A DNA stretch of 64,000 nucleotides from Pontibacter chinhatensis (GCF_900113285.1 NZ_FOOT01000001.1:248001-312000), one strand, 5' to 3'; positions 26,397-35,834 are shown, numbered from the stretch's first letter. The notes: a model not told the origin generated them from the sequence alone. Program-made: numbers and translations.

Positions 26397-28850
26397 CTAC
26401 AGCCTTCCCTCCTCTTCGCCGGTGCCGGTTCTGCGGTTGCGGGCGGTCTTTACCTTGTTGCTGCCGAACTTGTAGTTAAATGTCAGGTTCAGGCGGCGGC
26501 TCTCCCACTGGTTTTGCCAGTACATGTCCACGTTGCTGTACTTGAGGACGGCTCTGGAACGGCTGGTGTCGAATACGTCCCGCAACTTCAGGCCCAGGCT
26601 GGCTTTCCCATCCATAAAGCTTTTCTGAACTCCAAGGTCTAGCTGGTAGTTGGCCTTTGTCTGGTACAGGCCCTGCACCGACGGCGACATGTAATAGGCG
26701 GAAAGCTGCAGTTTATACTCTTTGGGCAGATTAAAATTCTCCTCGGCGCTAACCGACCAGCTGAAGCGGGAGATGTCATAAGCCGAACCCTGCAAAGGCG
26801 ATGAAACGGTGTTGTAAGATCCTTCCAGTTGCAGTGTCGTCGTCCACCAGGCAGTTATGGGTAGCGTGCCGCCGCTGCTGGCGCTCAGGTACGTCGCTTT
26901 GCTCAGGTTCTCGGGCCGGCTGATGCTTACTTTGGTCTCATCGTTCTGACGGATCACATCTGTTACAAAGTTGTTTGACTCGATATAGCTCAGGCTTAGC
27001 AACTGGAAGCTCTTGTAGTTGTAGTTAAACTGCAGTGAGTTAGTGAAAGAAGCCTCCAGAAAAGGGTTGCCCTGCATCGCCGTGTAGGGGTCCGCGTAGA
27101 AGGTGAACGGGTTCAGACTGCGGTAAGAAGGGCGGCTGATGCGGCGGCTGTAGGAGGCCGAAAACTGGTTATGCTCGTTGGCGCTGTAGCTTATAAACAC
27201 GCTCGGGAAAAATTTCAGGTAACCCAGGTCCACAGGTTCGCCGGTGGTGGCTGAATGGCCCTCCGCCGAGGTTTGCTCAGCCCGCATCCCGGCTTTCATA
27301 CTTAGCTTATCACTGAACTTGCGGCTCAGGCTCAGGTAGGCGGCATGTATGGTTTCGGCATAGGCGAAGCTGTTGGTGCGGCTCGTGTCGTTCACCCATC
27401 CCTGCTCCTGCTGCGCTTCAAACCGGATGTCGCTGTCGTTGCTGACGCGGCTGGTTTTTAAACCCGCTTCTGCCTTGTAGCCTTTCCCGAACGGATGCAC
27501 GTAATCAACTTTTAAGGCTTTTATACTTGCCGCTGCCGTGCTATAGCTGCGCAGCTGCAAAGGTGCCTGCGTCGCCTCGCCGGAAGCAGAGAAGAAGTTG
27601 TTCGTAAACTGTTCATCGGCATAGCTGCTGTAGTTTACAAAGTCGGCATCCATGGACAAACTGCGGCCGGTACTGTCGATGTCGAATTTATAGTTCAGGT
27701 TGAGGCTATAGTTGTCGGTGCTCGATACCTTGGGGTTGTGCATGCGCATGCTTCCGAAAGCTGTGCCGGTGGCGTCGTAGTTGGTTGAGTTGCTGGTGGT
27801 AAGCGTGTTCTCCGGTGAGGCGTATCCCTTCGCCATCACGCCCACCGTGTGTTTTTTGCTGATGAAGTAGTCGGCGCCTGCTGTCAGGTTATAGCTGTTG
27901 GTAACCGGGTGCCAGTAGTTTACCTGGTTGTAGAGGCTATCGTTAATGTTGCGCTTTAATGTAAGGCGGTTAAAAGAGTTATAATGACCGGCATTCAGGC
28001 GGGTGTACAAGCTCACTTTGCCGGTGTTATAGTTCAGGTTGAGGCCGCCCCATACTTTCTCATACTTGCCATAGCCTACGCCCAGGTTCGCTGAGCCGTT
28101 CATGCCCAGGGTTTCGTCCCGCTTTAATTTGATGTTGATGATACCGGCCGTACCGGCGGCGTCGAACGAAGCGGGTGGGTTGGCCATCAGCTCTACTTTG
28201 CTAACTGCCGAGGCTGGCAACGACTTCAGGTAGCGCTGCAACTCCTCCCCGCTCATGTAGGTCATTTTGCCGTTAATCATCACCTGCACGCTGCCGCTTC
28301 CCCTGTAGATAATGTTGTCGTCCTTATCCAGTCTGACGCCCGGCGCATACTTGAGTACCTCCAGGGCGTTGTCGCCGGCCGTGTTCAGCTGCTCCACGTT
28401 CAGCACCACGCGGTCTGCCTCCTGCTCCAGCAGCGGCTTCTGGCCTTTCACCACCACTTCCTGCAGCGCGTTGGTTTTTTCCTGCATGGCTATACCTGGC
28501 ACCTGCACCGGCTGCTGCCCTACCTCAATGACCTTAGTGGTGGCCGGGGCAAAACCCACCAGCAGGGCCTTTATCGTATACTTGCCCGGTTTTACCTGCG
28601 CAAATGTATAAACCCCTGCACCATCCGTCATCTCCGAGACCACAACCGCTGAATCAGGCAGCTGCAGCAACACCACCGACACATAGTCCAGCGGCTTTTG
28701 CGTGGCAGCGTTCGTTACGGCTCCTTTTACGGTAGCAGCAGACTGTGCCCAGGCAGTTACCGCACAAAAGTATAAAGCTATAGTTAGTGCTATACCTCTG
28801 AGCGTCTTTTGCCCTTTGTCTTTTGTCGAGGTAGTAGATGTGTATTTCAT
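26397..28850 (-). CDS. Outer-membrane beta-barrel receptor (TonB-dependent type)
   Basis: This roughly 817-residue exported protein starts at the ATG at 28850, which opens a basic N-region followed by a signal peptide (KTLRGIALTIALYFCAVTAWAQ); the frame runs back to 29072 but through unlikely sequence and into the divergent promoter area. After the signal come a carboxypeptidase-regulatory-like domain (AATVKGAVTNAATQKPLDYVSVVLLQ), a plug (LKYAPGVRLDKDDNIIYRGSGSVQVMINGK), and a barrel that ends in a basic, Gly/Arg-rich tail (KTARNRRTGTGEEEGRL). It is of the outer membrane beta-barrel family protein class and is divergent from a LytS/LytT pair that may control it. Confidence 0.87.
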   Translation of the reverse strand: MKYTSTTSTKDKGQKTLRGIALTIALYFCAVTAWAQSAATVKGAVTNAATQKPLDYVSVVLLQLPDSAVVVSEMTDGAGVYTFAQVKPGKYTIKALLVGFAPATTKVIEVGQQPVQVPGIAMQEKTNALQEVVVKGQKPLLEQEADRVVLNVEQLNTAGDNALEVLKYAPGVRLDKDDNIIYRGSGSVQVMINGKMTYMSGEELQRYLKSLPASAVSKVELMANPPASFDAAGTAGIINIKLKRDETLGMNGSANLGVGYGKYEKVWGGLNLNYNTGKVSLYTRLNAGHYNSFNRLTLKRNINDSLYNQVNYWHPVTNSYNLTAGADYFISKKHTVGVMAKGYASPENTLTTSNSTNYDATGTAFGSMRMHNPKVSSTDNYSLNLNYKFDIDSTGRSLSMDADFVNYSSYADEQFTNNFFSASGEATQAPLQLRSYSTAAASIKALKVDYVHPFGKGYKAEAGLKTSRVSNDSDIRFEAQQEQGWVNDTSRTNSFAYAETIHAAYLSLSRKFSDKLSMKAGMRAEQTSAEGHSATTGEPVDLGYLKFFPSVFISYSANEHNQFSASYSRRISRPSYRSLNPFTFYADPYTAMQGNPFLEASFTNSLQFNYNYKSFQLLSLSYIESNNFVTDVIRQNDETKVSISRPENLSKATYLSASSGGTLPITAWWTTTLQLEGSYNTVSSPLQGSAYDISRFSWSVSAEENFNLPKEYKLQLSAYYMSPSVQGLYQTKANYQLDLGVQKSFMDGKASLGLKLRDVFDTSRSRAVLKYSNVDMYWQNQWESRRLNLTFNYKFGSNKVKTARNRRTGTGEEEGRL

Positions 28851-29062
28851 GGCTCGGTTAGTTGTTTTGTAGATGATGAGCCAAAGGTGCAGCACAGCTA
28901 CAAGCATATAAATTATACTATCCGAACAGGCCGGAATATTATCCGAAGCCAAGACTTCAGCCTTTGCCGGGTTAAGACCCAAAAGCCGGGGTTTAGATAA
29001 TAAAACTCCGGGGTCGGGATAAAAAAAGTGCAGGAGGTTTAACTTATTTCTAGCTTTAGAAC

Positions 29063-30076
29063 ATGAATGCACTGCAAAAAAAGATAGGGCTGCACCTGCT
29101 GGGCTGGACGCTTTACATTGGGTATAGTTTCTTAGGCTACTTTCTATACCACTGGAGGTTCGAGGTACTGTTGCTGACCATGTCGCAGCACGTGCTGCAT
29201 GTGATAGAGTTCTACCTCTGCTACTTCCTTGTGTTCCCGCTATGGATGAAATACAGGCAATGGTGGGTGCTGGGGCTGGGCATTGTAGGCGTGATGTTTA
29301 CCTACATCGCCATGCGTTATACCATAGAGGAAGTTATGTTCAAGGCACTGTTCGGGTTCAGTAACTATACAACCATTACGCTCTCCTATTATTTCTTTGA
29401 CAACCTGTATTGGGCAATGCCGGGCATCTTTTTGGGGGCTGTGGTGTGGGCACTGGAGGCTACGCTACAAAAGGAGCGCGAGAACCGCAGCTTGAAACAG
29501 GAAAAAGTACAGGCAGAGCTGGCCTTCCTGAAAACGCAGATAAACCCGCACTTTCTCTACAACAGCTTAAACTATTTATACTCCCTGGCTTATCCGGTTT
29601 CAGACAAGCTGGCTGATGCGATTATCAGGCTCTCCGACCTGATGCGCTACATGCTGCACGAGAGCAAGGACGGCAAGGTAGAACTGCAGAAGGAAGTGGA
29701 CTACCTGCACAATTACCTCGAGATCTACCGCCTGCGCTTTGAGGACAATTTCTTTGTGAACTTCAACATCCAGGGCCTTGTAAACGGGCAGCGGGTGCCC
29801 TCGCTGGTGCTGATACCGTTTGTGGAGAATGCGCTGAAGCACGGGGTGGTGGACGATGCCTCCGCCCCGGTCACGATAAATTTGCTGCTCGAAAACAATA
29901 GTTTATACTTTGACGTGAGCAACCGCATCAACAAAAACCAAAAAGACCAGACCACCGGTATCGGCCTGCCTAACATCCGCCGAAGGCTGGAGCTGATTTA
30001 CCCCGGCAAGTACAGCCTGGACGTGCAGGGGGATGGGCAGCAGTTTAAAACAATGCTCAAGCTGCAGGAAGTCTGA
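29063..30076 (+). CDS. LytS-type sensor histidine kinase
   Basis: This 337-residue membrane kinase has four hydrophobic segments in the first 135 residues, a short coiled linker, and the His_kinase domain with phosphoacceptor motif QINPHFLYNSLNYLYSLA (about 165-185). The ATP-binding N box LIPFVENALKHGV and the G box TTGIGLPNIRRRLELIY follow. It would phosphorylate the LytTR regulator encoded 162 bases downstream. There is no extracellular sensor domain of note, so the signal is probably sensed in the membrane. The 212-bp divergent spacer to the receptor gene holds the promoters. Confidence 0.93.
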   Translation: MNALQKKIGLHLLGWTLYIGYSFLGYFLYHWRFEVLLLTMSQHVLHVIEFYLCYFLVFPLWMKYRQWWVLGLGIVGVMFTYIAMRYTIEEVMFKALFGFSNYTTITLSYYFFDNLYWAMPGIFLGAVVWALEATLQKERENRSLKQEKVQAELAFLKTQINPHFLYNSLNYLYSLAYPVSDKLADAIIRLSDLMRYMLHESKDGKVELQKEVDYLHNYLEIYRLRFEDNFFVNFNIQGLVNGQRVPSLVLIPFVENALKHGVVDDASAPVTINLLLENNSLYFDVSNRINKNQKDQTTGIGLPNIRRRLELIYPGKYSLDVQGDGQQFKTMLKLQEV

Positions 30077-30183
30077 TCAGGATTTACAGGGTTTGAGGAT
30101 GAACAGGATTTTTTCAGAGCATTTCTGAAGAATATCAGGAATATTGGCTTTAACTTAACTATATTAAACCTGATTTAGACAGC

Positions 30184-30235
30184 ACTCCTAAACTCACAAA
30201 CGCTCCAACTCCTAAACTCTCTAACTCACAAACTT
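30184..30235. repeat. CTAAACTC-type short dispersed repeat, copy 1
   Basis: A run of ACTCCTAAACTC / CTCTCTAACTCACAAACT units fills the spacer before the response regulator gene. Its complement matches 45932-45968 (AGTTAGAGAGTTTGGGAGTT), so it is a dispersed low-complexity repeat. It may carry no function. Confidence 0.55.
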
Positions 30236-30238
30236 AAT

Positions 30239-30988
30239 ATGATCCGCTGCATTGCCGTTGACGACGAAGCCTACGCTGCCAATATCATTGCTGACTACAT
30301 CAGCAAAATCCCTTTCCTGGAGCTGGTGGGCAAGACCACAAGCCCGATAGAGGCCATTAACTGGGTACAGGATGGTAAAGTGGACCTGGTTTTTCTGGAT
30401 ATACAGATGCCGGAGCTGACGGGGATACAGTTTCTGAAAATATGTGGCAGCAAGTGCAAAGTTATACTGACCACCGCTTACCCGGAGTATGCCCTGGAAG
30501 GCTACGAGCACGACGTGATCGATTACCTGCTGAAGCCCATTCCCTTCGACCGTTTTTATAGAGCGGTTACAAAAGCGCAAAGTATACTTAAGGCACCCAA
30601 GCAGCCTGAGCAACCCGCTTTTCCACCACAGGAAAACACACCATCCGCTACGGCACCCACACCTGATTATATGTTTGTAAAGGGTGAGAGCAAAAACAAG
30701 TTCTTAAAGGTAGCCTACAGCGACATCCTGTATGTGGAAGGCCTCAAGAATTATGTTTCGCTGTACCTGCCGGGGCAGCGGTTGGTAACCTACCAGTCGT
30801 TAACCGACCTGACGGAGCAGCTGCCGCAGCCGCCTTTCTACCGCGTGCACCGCTCTTACATCATTTCTATTGACAAAGTGAGTATGGTGGACGGCAACAT
30901 CGTCTATATTGCTGATAAGGAGATCCCGGTTGGGGAAACGTACCGCGACGGCTTTTTTAGCATGATCCGCGAAAAGAGCAGGCTGTAA
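30239..30988 (+). CDS. LytTR-family response regulator
   Basis: This 249-residue two-component regulator has a receiver domain (1-118) with phosphoacceptor Asp54 in VFLDIQMPEL, acidic pocket VDDE at 8-10, and the conserved Lys in LLKPI. A Pro-rich linker (APKQPEQPAFPPQENTPSATAP) and a LytTR DNA-binding domain (about 140-245, LYVEGLKNYVSLYL ... FYRVHRSYIISIDKV) follow. It pairs with the kinase just upstream and likely regulates the divergent receptor gene or itself. A palindromic motif form AAGTATACTT lies inside at 30580-30589. Confidence 0.94.
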   Translation: MIRCIAVDDEAYAANIIADYISKIPFLELVGKTTSPIEAINWVQDGKVDLVFLDIQMPELTGIQFLKICGSKCKVILTTAYPEYALEGYEHDVIDYLLKPIPFDRFYRAVTKAQSILKAPKQPEQPAFPPQENTPSATAPTPDYMFVKGESKNKFLKVAYSDILYVEGLKNYVSLYLPGQRLVTYQSLTDLTEQLPQPPFYRVHRSYIISIDKVSMVDGNIVYIADKEIPVGETYRDGFFSMIREKSRL

Positions 30989-30989
30989 C

Positions 30990-32096
30990 TTAGCTCCGCA
31001 TGTTAAACACCCGCTTTATCTTGTCGAAGGTAAGGGCGTGTTCTTCTGTTCCTTCCGTGCCCAGCATATACGACCAGGCCTCTAACCGGGGCGTATAGTC
31101 GCAGTATACTTTAAACATGCCCAGGTACGGCACGGCCAGAAACATCCCAGGCAAGCCCCAGATCATCCCGCCCACAATAATACTGAGAATCGTAAACATC
31201 GGGTTAATGTTCACCTTGCTGCCCGTAATGTTGGGCGTCAGGATGTTGTTCTCGGTAAACTGAATCACCAGGAAAAACAGCACCACCATCAGGGCCTTAT
31301 TCGGATCGCCCTGCACCAACAAAGTATAAAGTAGTGGCACAGCGCCACCTATCAGCGTGCCAAAGTATGGAATGAAGTTGATGAAGGCTGAGATGATACC
31401 CAATAGCAAGGCATACTCCACCCCTATCAGGTACAGCCCAGCTGTGTTGAGCACGCAAAGTATAAGTATAACGCTGACTACGCCGGCCATGTAGTGTTTT
31501 GTGACATGGGAGATTTGGTCTATCACTTGCCTGGCCTTGCCATGCTTGACAGGAGGCAGCTGGCGGTAAATAAAATTCTCGAACTTGTTGCGGTAGTACA
31601 GCGCCAGGAAAATGTAAACCGGCATCAACCCAAACTTGGCTATGGTGCCTGTGGTGGCCATCAATATCTCGCGCAGAAAATTGCCGCTGAGCTCCAGACC
31701 GCTGCTCACCTGTGTCTGCAGCCAGTGCTCGTCGTCGGGGTCGCTTTCGCCAAAACGCCGGTCTATACTTTGCTGCAGCCTGTCCAGGTTCTTCATCGCC
31801 TCCTCCTGCAGACTCGGGAAGTCCCCCAGAAAGCCGATAAGCTGCCGGTATAGCAGTACCAATGCCCCGATAAAAATAGCCATCGCTGCGATTACTGTAA
31901 TAAAGTTGGCCAGAATGCGCGGCAGTCCTCTTTCCTCCAGCCACTTCTCTACCGGGTATAAGAGGTACGCAAAAAGTATGGACATGAAAATCGGGTACAG
32001 GAACTCCCTGGCTACTATCAGCACGTAGAGGAACAGTATGCCGAAAAGTAGCACGAACGTATAGTACCGCAATCTAACACCTGGTTCTCTTGTCAT
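30990..32096 (-). CDS. AI-2E family permease
   Basis: This 368-residue membrane protein of the AI-2E (TqsA/PerM-like) family has about eight spans arranged as two at the N-terminus, a soluble loop (about 70-130), and the rest in the C-terminal half. The family signature is visible in GISAFINFIPYFGTLIGGAVPLL and GSKVNINPMFTILSIIVGGMIWGLPGMFLAVP. Members export small molecules or act as ion antiporters; the substrate here is unknown. Convergent with the response regulator, with one base between them. Confidence 0.9.
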   Translation of the reverse strand: MTREPGVRLRYYTFVLLFGILFLYVLIVAREFLYPIFMSILFAYLLYPVEKWLEERGLPRILANFITVIAAMAIFIGALVLLYRQLIGFLGDFPSLQEEAMKNLDRLQQSIDRRFGESDPDDEHWLQTQVSSGLELSGNFLREILMATTGTIAKFGLMPVYIFLALYYRNKFENFIYRQLPPVKHGKARQVIDQISHVTKHYMAGVVSVILILCVLNTAGLYLIGVEYALLLGIISAFINFIPYFGTLIGGAVPLLYTLLVQGDPNKALMVVLFFLVIQFTENNILTPNITGSKVNINPMFTILSIIVGGMIWGLPGMFLAVPYLGMFKVYCDYTPRLEAWSYMLGTEGTEEHALTFDKIKRVFNMRS

Positions 32097-32188
32097 ACCC
32101 CCTCATACTCTGTTTGGGGTTGTTTTTGTTCTGTTGGGGAGAATTTAGATGTATGGAACATAATAGAGCTGCGTAGCTTTAATTGCCG

Positions 32189-32196
32189 TACATTTG
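32189..32196 (+). promoter_or_regulatory. -7 promoter element for the helicase gene
   Basis: TACATTTG fits TAnnTTTG, 20 bases before the ATG at 32217. No convincing -33 element is seen. Confidence 0.45.
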
Positions 32197-32216
32197 CCTT
32201 TCCCGTAAAAACAGCC

Positions 32217-33593
32217 ATGGTGACTTTTGAGCAACTTAAACTGAATGCGGCACTCCTGAAGAGCCTGGATGCCCTGAATTATACTTCGCCTACTCCGGTG
32301 CAGGCACAAGCCATACCCTTGCTGTTGCAGGGGCACGATGTGGCCGCTCAGGCCGAAACGGGCAGCGGGAAGACGGCGGCTTTCGGCTTGCCGCTGCTGC
32401 AAAGTATAAACCCCGGGCTACAGCAGGTGCAGGCGCTGGTGGTGGTACCGACCCGCGAGCTGGCCGTGCAGGTGCGGCAGGAGCTCAAGTTGTATGCCCG
32501 CTTTATGCCTAACCTGAAAATCAGTGCTTTTTACGGAGGGCACTCTTTCCGGCTGGAGGAGGATTCGCTGGCGCACCCGCCCCAGGTGCTGGTAGGTACC
32601 CCCGGCCGCCTCACCGATCACCTCAGCCGCAGAACCTTAGATTTGAGCAATGTGGCACAAGTGGTACTGGATGAAGCGGATAAGTTGTTGGAGATGGGTT
32701 TTGAGGAAGAGCTGGATGATCTTTTAAAAGCCCTTCCACGCAAGCGGCAGACGATACTTTTCTCGGCCACCATGGAGGAAGATGTAAAGGAACTCATCGC
32801 CAATTCCCTGCAGGACCCCAGGTTTGTGCAGGCTTCCGCTACTGCCGTACCAGACCGCATTGCATACTATGGCTTGAAGGTACAGGACGAGCAGAAACCA
32901 CAGGCCCTGGTGCGGTTGCTGCAAAGTATAAACCCGGCCGGCACGGTGGTTTTCGTAAATGCTCGCCTCACTACCACGGAGGTGGCGCAGCACCTGCAGG
33001 AGTATGGCTTCCAGGCACGCGCGCTGCACGGCAAGCTGGAGCAAAGCGACCGCGACAAAACCATGACGCTGTTCCGTAACGGCACCGCTTCCATACTTGT
33101 CGCCACCGACCTGGCCGCGCGTGGCCTGGACATGGACGTGGTGCAGCAGATTATTCATTACGAACTGCCCCAGCACCAGGACGCCTACCAGCACCGCAGT
33201 GGCCGCACGGGCCGGGCAGGCAAGTCGGGCACCGTTTATACTTTGCTCAACTCCCGCGAAATGCAGAAACTGGAGCAGTGGCCGGACGTGCAGGTAAACG
33301 AGTGGCTGGATTTGACAGAGCTTGCCGCCGCAGACACCGCTGCTCCTGTGGAGACTCCAGCCCTCACGACGCTGCACATCAGCGGTGGCCGCAAAGACAA
33401 GCTCAGCCCACGCGATATTGTGGGTGCTTTGATAGCCGAAGTTGGTTTGAAAGCCTCTGAGATTGGCAAGATAGAGATTCAGGATCGCCATAGCTTTGTA
33501 GCCATTCCCGAAGAGGCCGCCAGCGCTGCCGTGCGCAAGCTCAGTGCCGCCAGGATTAAGGGCAAACGGTACAAGATAAGTTTTGTGCGGTAG
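32217..33593 (+). CDS. dbpA: DEAD-box RNA helicase, DbpA type
   Basis: This 458-residue ATP-dependent RNA helicase has motif I AETGSGKT (GSGKT at 49-53), DEAD at 152-155, SAT at 183-185 and HRSGRTGRAG. The C-terminal domain (about 385-458, LHISGGRKDKLSPRDIVGALIAEVGL... IEIQDRHSFVAIPEE) matches the RNA-binding domain of DbpA, which works on 23S rRNA hairpin 92 during 50S assembly. The linker before it is short. The phrase LLQSIN occurs twice and both times Ser-Ile is coded AGT ATA inside an AAGTATA motif (32402-32408 and 32924-32930). It has its own -7 element. Confidence 0.9.
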   Translation: MVTFEQLKLNAALLKSLDALNYTSPTPVQAQAIPLLLQGHDVAAQAETGSGKTAAFGLPLLQSINPGLQQVQALVVVPTRELAVQVRQELKLYARFMPNLKISAFYGGHSFRLEEDSLAHPPQVLVGTPGRLTDHLSRRTLDLSNVAQVVLDEADKLLEMGFEEELDDLLKALPRKRQTILFSATMEEDVKELIANSLQDPRFVQASATAVPDRIAYYGLKVQDEQKPQALVRLLQSINPAGTVVFVNARLTTTEVAQHLQEYGFQARALHGKLEQSDRDKTMTLFRNGTASILVATDLAARGLDMDVVQQIIHYELPQHQDAYQHRSGRTGRAGKSGTVYTLLNSREMQKLEQWPDVQVNEWLDLTELAAADTAAPVETPALTTLHISGGRKDKLSPRDIVGALIAEVGLKASEIGKIEIQDRHSFVAIPEEAASAAVRKLSAARIKGKRYKISFVR

Positions 33594-33658
33594 ACAGAGG
33601 ATGGCTTCAATAACATTATTCTTTATACTTTTTGCCATACTTCCTGCTTCCTTTTTCG

Positions 33659-33735
33659 CTGGCGCGAGCTTGTAGCTCGTGTCCATTTATACTTGAGCTA
33701 TACTTTATACTCCTCTGGCGCAAGCGTCCGCTTGT
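33659..33735. repeat. Short REP-like hairpins of the TGGCGC...GCTCG type
   Basis: Two small hairpins occur in tandem (CGAGC-TTGTA-GCTCG and CAAGCG-TC-CGCTTG), each starting with GGCGC. They match the style of the hairpins at 13095-13200 and at 12532. Nothing coding is seen between 33594 and 34436. Confidence 0.6.
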
Positions 33736-33760
33736 TCGGCTTTTGCCTCTACCTCTTACA

Positions 33761-33932
33761 TGGCGCAAGTCTTCAGACTTGTGTCCTATAATGAGGTCAA
33801 GTTTGTAACTTGATTGGCTTGAAAAGCCATACTTATACTTTGGCTATACTTTTATACTTGAGCTATACTTCCCTAGCTCCTGCTTCACGCAACCGGAACC
33901 AAGCTATCCTTACTAGCTGCCGTTCATCCTCT
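33761..33932. repeat. Dispersed intergenic repeat, copy 2 (left part)
   Basis: This is the homologue of 12532-12719 in the same orientation. Shared landmarks are TGGCGCAAGTCTTCAGACTT, the AAAAGCCAT tract, the TATACTT cluster and AGCTGCCGTTCATCCTC. Between the copies the sequence differs by substitutions and small gaps. It lies in an 843-bp non-coding gap after dbpA. Confidence 0.85.
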
Positions 33933-34260
33933 AGTTCCCAACAACCTATCGTTTCATCTCCTGCTTGGCTCCCTCCTAGGCCGGGAGGCCTCGTTTTCCC
34001 GCTCAGCGCTGGGAGCTTTTCCTGCCCTTGTGCCTCGGGCTACCTCACTGTCGCTCGTCACCAGAAAAACTCGCATAGGCGCCTCCCAGAAAAACTGGAA
34101 ATCATTCGATAGCTACTTGCTATGCAACATGAACCAAACTGTCCCCTTGAGGGGACCACAGGGGTGTAATCGTCTGCGGACAATTCCCCTCCTTGGAGGG
34201 GTTGGGGTGGGTTTATGCCTTGATTATTGCACTTATACTTCAACCAAAGTAACTAAAGAC

Positions 34261-34302
34261 TCCCCTCCTTAGCTAAGGAGGGGCCAGGGGTGGTTGGACC
34301 CG
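34261..34302. repeat. TCCCCTCCTT...AAGGAGGGG repeat, copy 2
   Basis: The palindrome CCCCTCCTTAGCTAAGGAGGGG is nearly perfect and is followed by CCAGGGGTGGTTGGACCCGG. The same order (left part, then this unit) is seen at 12532 and 13282. A related block at about 34141-34210 (CCCCTTGAGGGG, CCCCTCCTTGGAGGGG) lies just before it. Confidence 0.75.
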
Positions 34303-34436
34303 GTTCCATTACGTCTACTTATCAAAAAATGACCTCGGTACCCTTACGCGTTATCCCATCACCATCTCATTTTCTTAAAACTAATTTCATTAGCAAAACC
34401 ATTGGTAGCCATGCTAAAATATTTTACCTTTACCCC

Positions 34437-35768
34437 ATGGAGATCTTAATCGGTATAGCAGCATTTCTGGCAGGATTGGTGATGGCCTTCCTGATGTTGA
34501 AGGGGAAGCTGAACGCGTTGCAACAAACAGCCAACCAGGCGGCTGTGACGCAGGGGGTGCTGGAAGGCCAGGCCAGGGAAAAGGCGCGGGAACTGGAGCA
34601 GCTTAAGTTGCAGTTTCGGGAGGCCCAGACCGAAACCCTTGACCTGACCAATGCGCTTACGAAGGCGGAAACCGATTACGAGCACCTGAAATCTCGCTTG
34701 CAGGAACAGGGCCGCGAACTGGAGCAACTCCGGGAGAAGTTCCTGCAGCAGTTCCAGAGCATCTCCAACCAAGTGCTCATGACCAACGCTGAGCATTTTA
34801 ACAAAGCCTCTTCTGAGAACCTGGAACGCGTGCTAGCCCCCCTGAAGGAGCGCATCAAAGAGTTTGAAGTAAAAGTGGAGCAGACCTACGAGAAAACCTT
34901 AAAGGACAGTGTGTCGCTGAAAGAGCAAATAACACAGCTGGCTGCGCTGAATCAGCAGATGAGCCAGGATGCCATCAACCTGACGAAGGCACTGAAGGGC
35001 GAAAGCAAAACGCAGGGCAACTGGGGCGAGTACCTCCTGGAGAGCTTGCTGGAGAAATCCGGCTTGCGAAAAGGAGTGCATTACGAGCGCGAGGAAGTAC
35101 GGCTGAACGACGAGAAGCAAGTATACCGCCCGGATGTGATTGTAAGATTGCCTGAGGGCAAACACCTCATCATCGACTCCAAGATGTCGTTGGTAGCCTA
35201 TGAGGCTTTTTGCAGCTGTGAGGATGAACACCAGTCGGAAGTATACCTGCGCGGCCACATCAACTCGGTCCGCACCCACTTCTCCGACCTGAGCCGCAAG
35301 AGCTACCACCGGCTTAATGGCATCAACTCCCCGGATTTTGTGCTTATGTACATTCCCATAGAGCCGGCTTTTAACCTGGCCGTGCAGCACGACCACGACC
35401 TGTTTACCGATGCCTTCGATAAGAACATTGTGTTGGTAACGACCTCCACCCTGCTGGCCACACTCCGTACGGTGGCCGGCGTGTGGCGACAGGAAGACCA
35501 GAAGCGCAACGTGCTGAAGATTGCCGAGGAAAGCGGCAAGCTCTACGACAAGTTTGTGAATTTTGTGGAGGACCTTAAAATGATTGGCCGGCACCTGGAG
35601 AGCAGCCAAACCTCTTATAATGCCGCCATGAACAAACTCACAGAAGGCCGCGGCAACTTAATCCGACGGGTAGAAATCTTACGGGAATTGGGAGCTAAAA
35701 CCAGCAAGACGCTTGACGAGCACCTGCTGCAGGAGGCGCAGTTGCCGGAGGAGGCGGAACAGGAATAG
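34437..35768 (+). CDS. rmuC: DNA recombination protein RmuC
   Basis: This roughly 443-residue protein has one N-terminal membrane span (MEILIGIAAFLAGLVMAFLM), a coiled coil of about 130 residues, and a nuclease-like RmuC core (about 215-400, WGEYLLESLLEKSGLRKGVHYERE ... DVIVRLPEGKHLIIDSKMSL). RmuC limits inversions at short inverted repeats and affects double-strand-break repair. The ATG at 34437 is used because it starts the membrane span; the frame open upstream to 34290 is repeat DNA. It has no same-strand operon partner. Confidence 0.93.
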   Translation: MEILIGIAAFLAGLVMAFLMLKGKLNALQQTANQAAVTQGVLEGQAREKARELEQLKLQFREAQTETLDLTNALTKAETDYEHLKSRLQEQGRELEQLREKFLQQFQSISNQVLMTNAEHFNKASSENLERVLAPLKERIKEFEVKVEQTYEKTLKDSVSLKEQITQLAALNQQMSQDAINLTKALKGESKTQGNWGEYLLESLLEKSGLRKGVHYEREEVRLNDEKQVYRPDVIVRLPEGKHLIIDSKMSLVAYEAFCSCEDEHQSEVYLRGHINSVRTHFSDLSRKSYHRLNGINSPDFVLMYIPIEPAFNLAVQHDHDLFTDAFDKNIVLVTTSTLLATLRTVAGVWRQEDQKRNVLKIAEESGKLYDKFVNFVEDLKMIGRHLESSQTSYNAAMNKLTEGRGNLIRRVEILRELGAKTSKTLDEHLLQEAQLPEEAEQE

Positions 35769-35769
35769 C

Positions 35770-35828
35770 AAAGTATAAAAAGCAGCAGGGTGCGTTGTAA
35801 TTAGCGCACCCTGCTGCTTTTATACTTT
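35770..35828. terminator. Bidirectional terminator built on an inverted motif pair
   Basis: The stem contains AGCAGCAGGGTGCG / CGCACCCTGCTGCT, and AAAGTATA on the left pairs with TATACTTT on the right (one extra A on the left). It lies between rmuC and the convergent lipoprotein gene. The motif extends the hairpin outward. Confidence 0.85.
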
Positions 35829-35834
35829 TACAAA

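Noticed and set aside
28851..29072. Longer start for the receptor gene at 26397-28850
   Set aside because: The extension overlaps the divergent promoter region and shows no signal peptide, unlike the start at 28850.
32724..33686. 320-residue open frame on the minus strand
   Set aside because: Antisense to dbpA; no motif of its own.
33810..34112. 100-residue open frame near the second repeat copy
   Set aside because: Low-complexity, Ser/Arg-rich translation of repeat DNA with no start signals; not conserved in the first copy.
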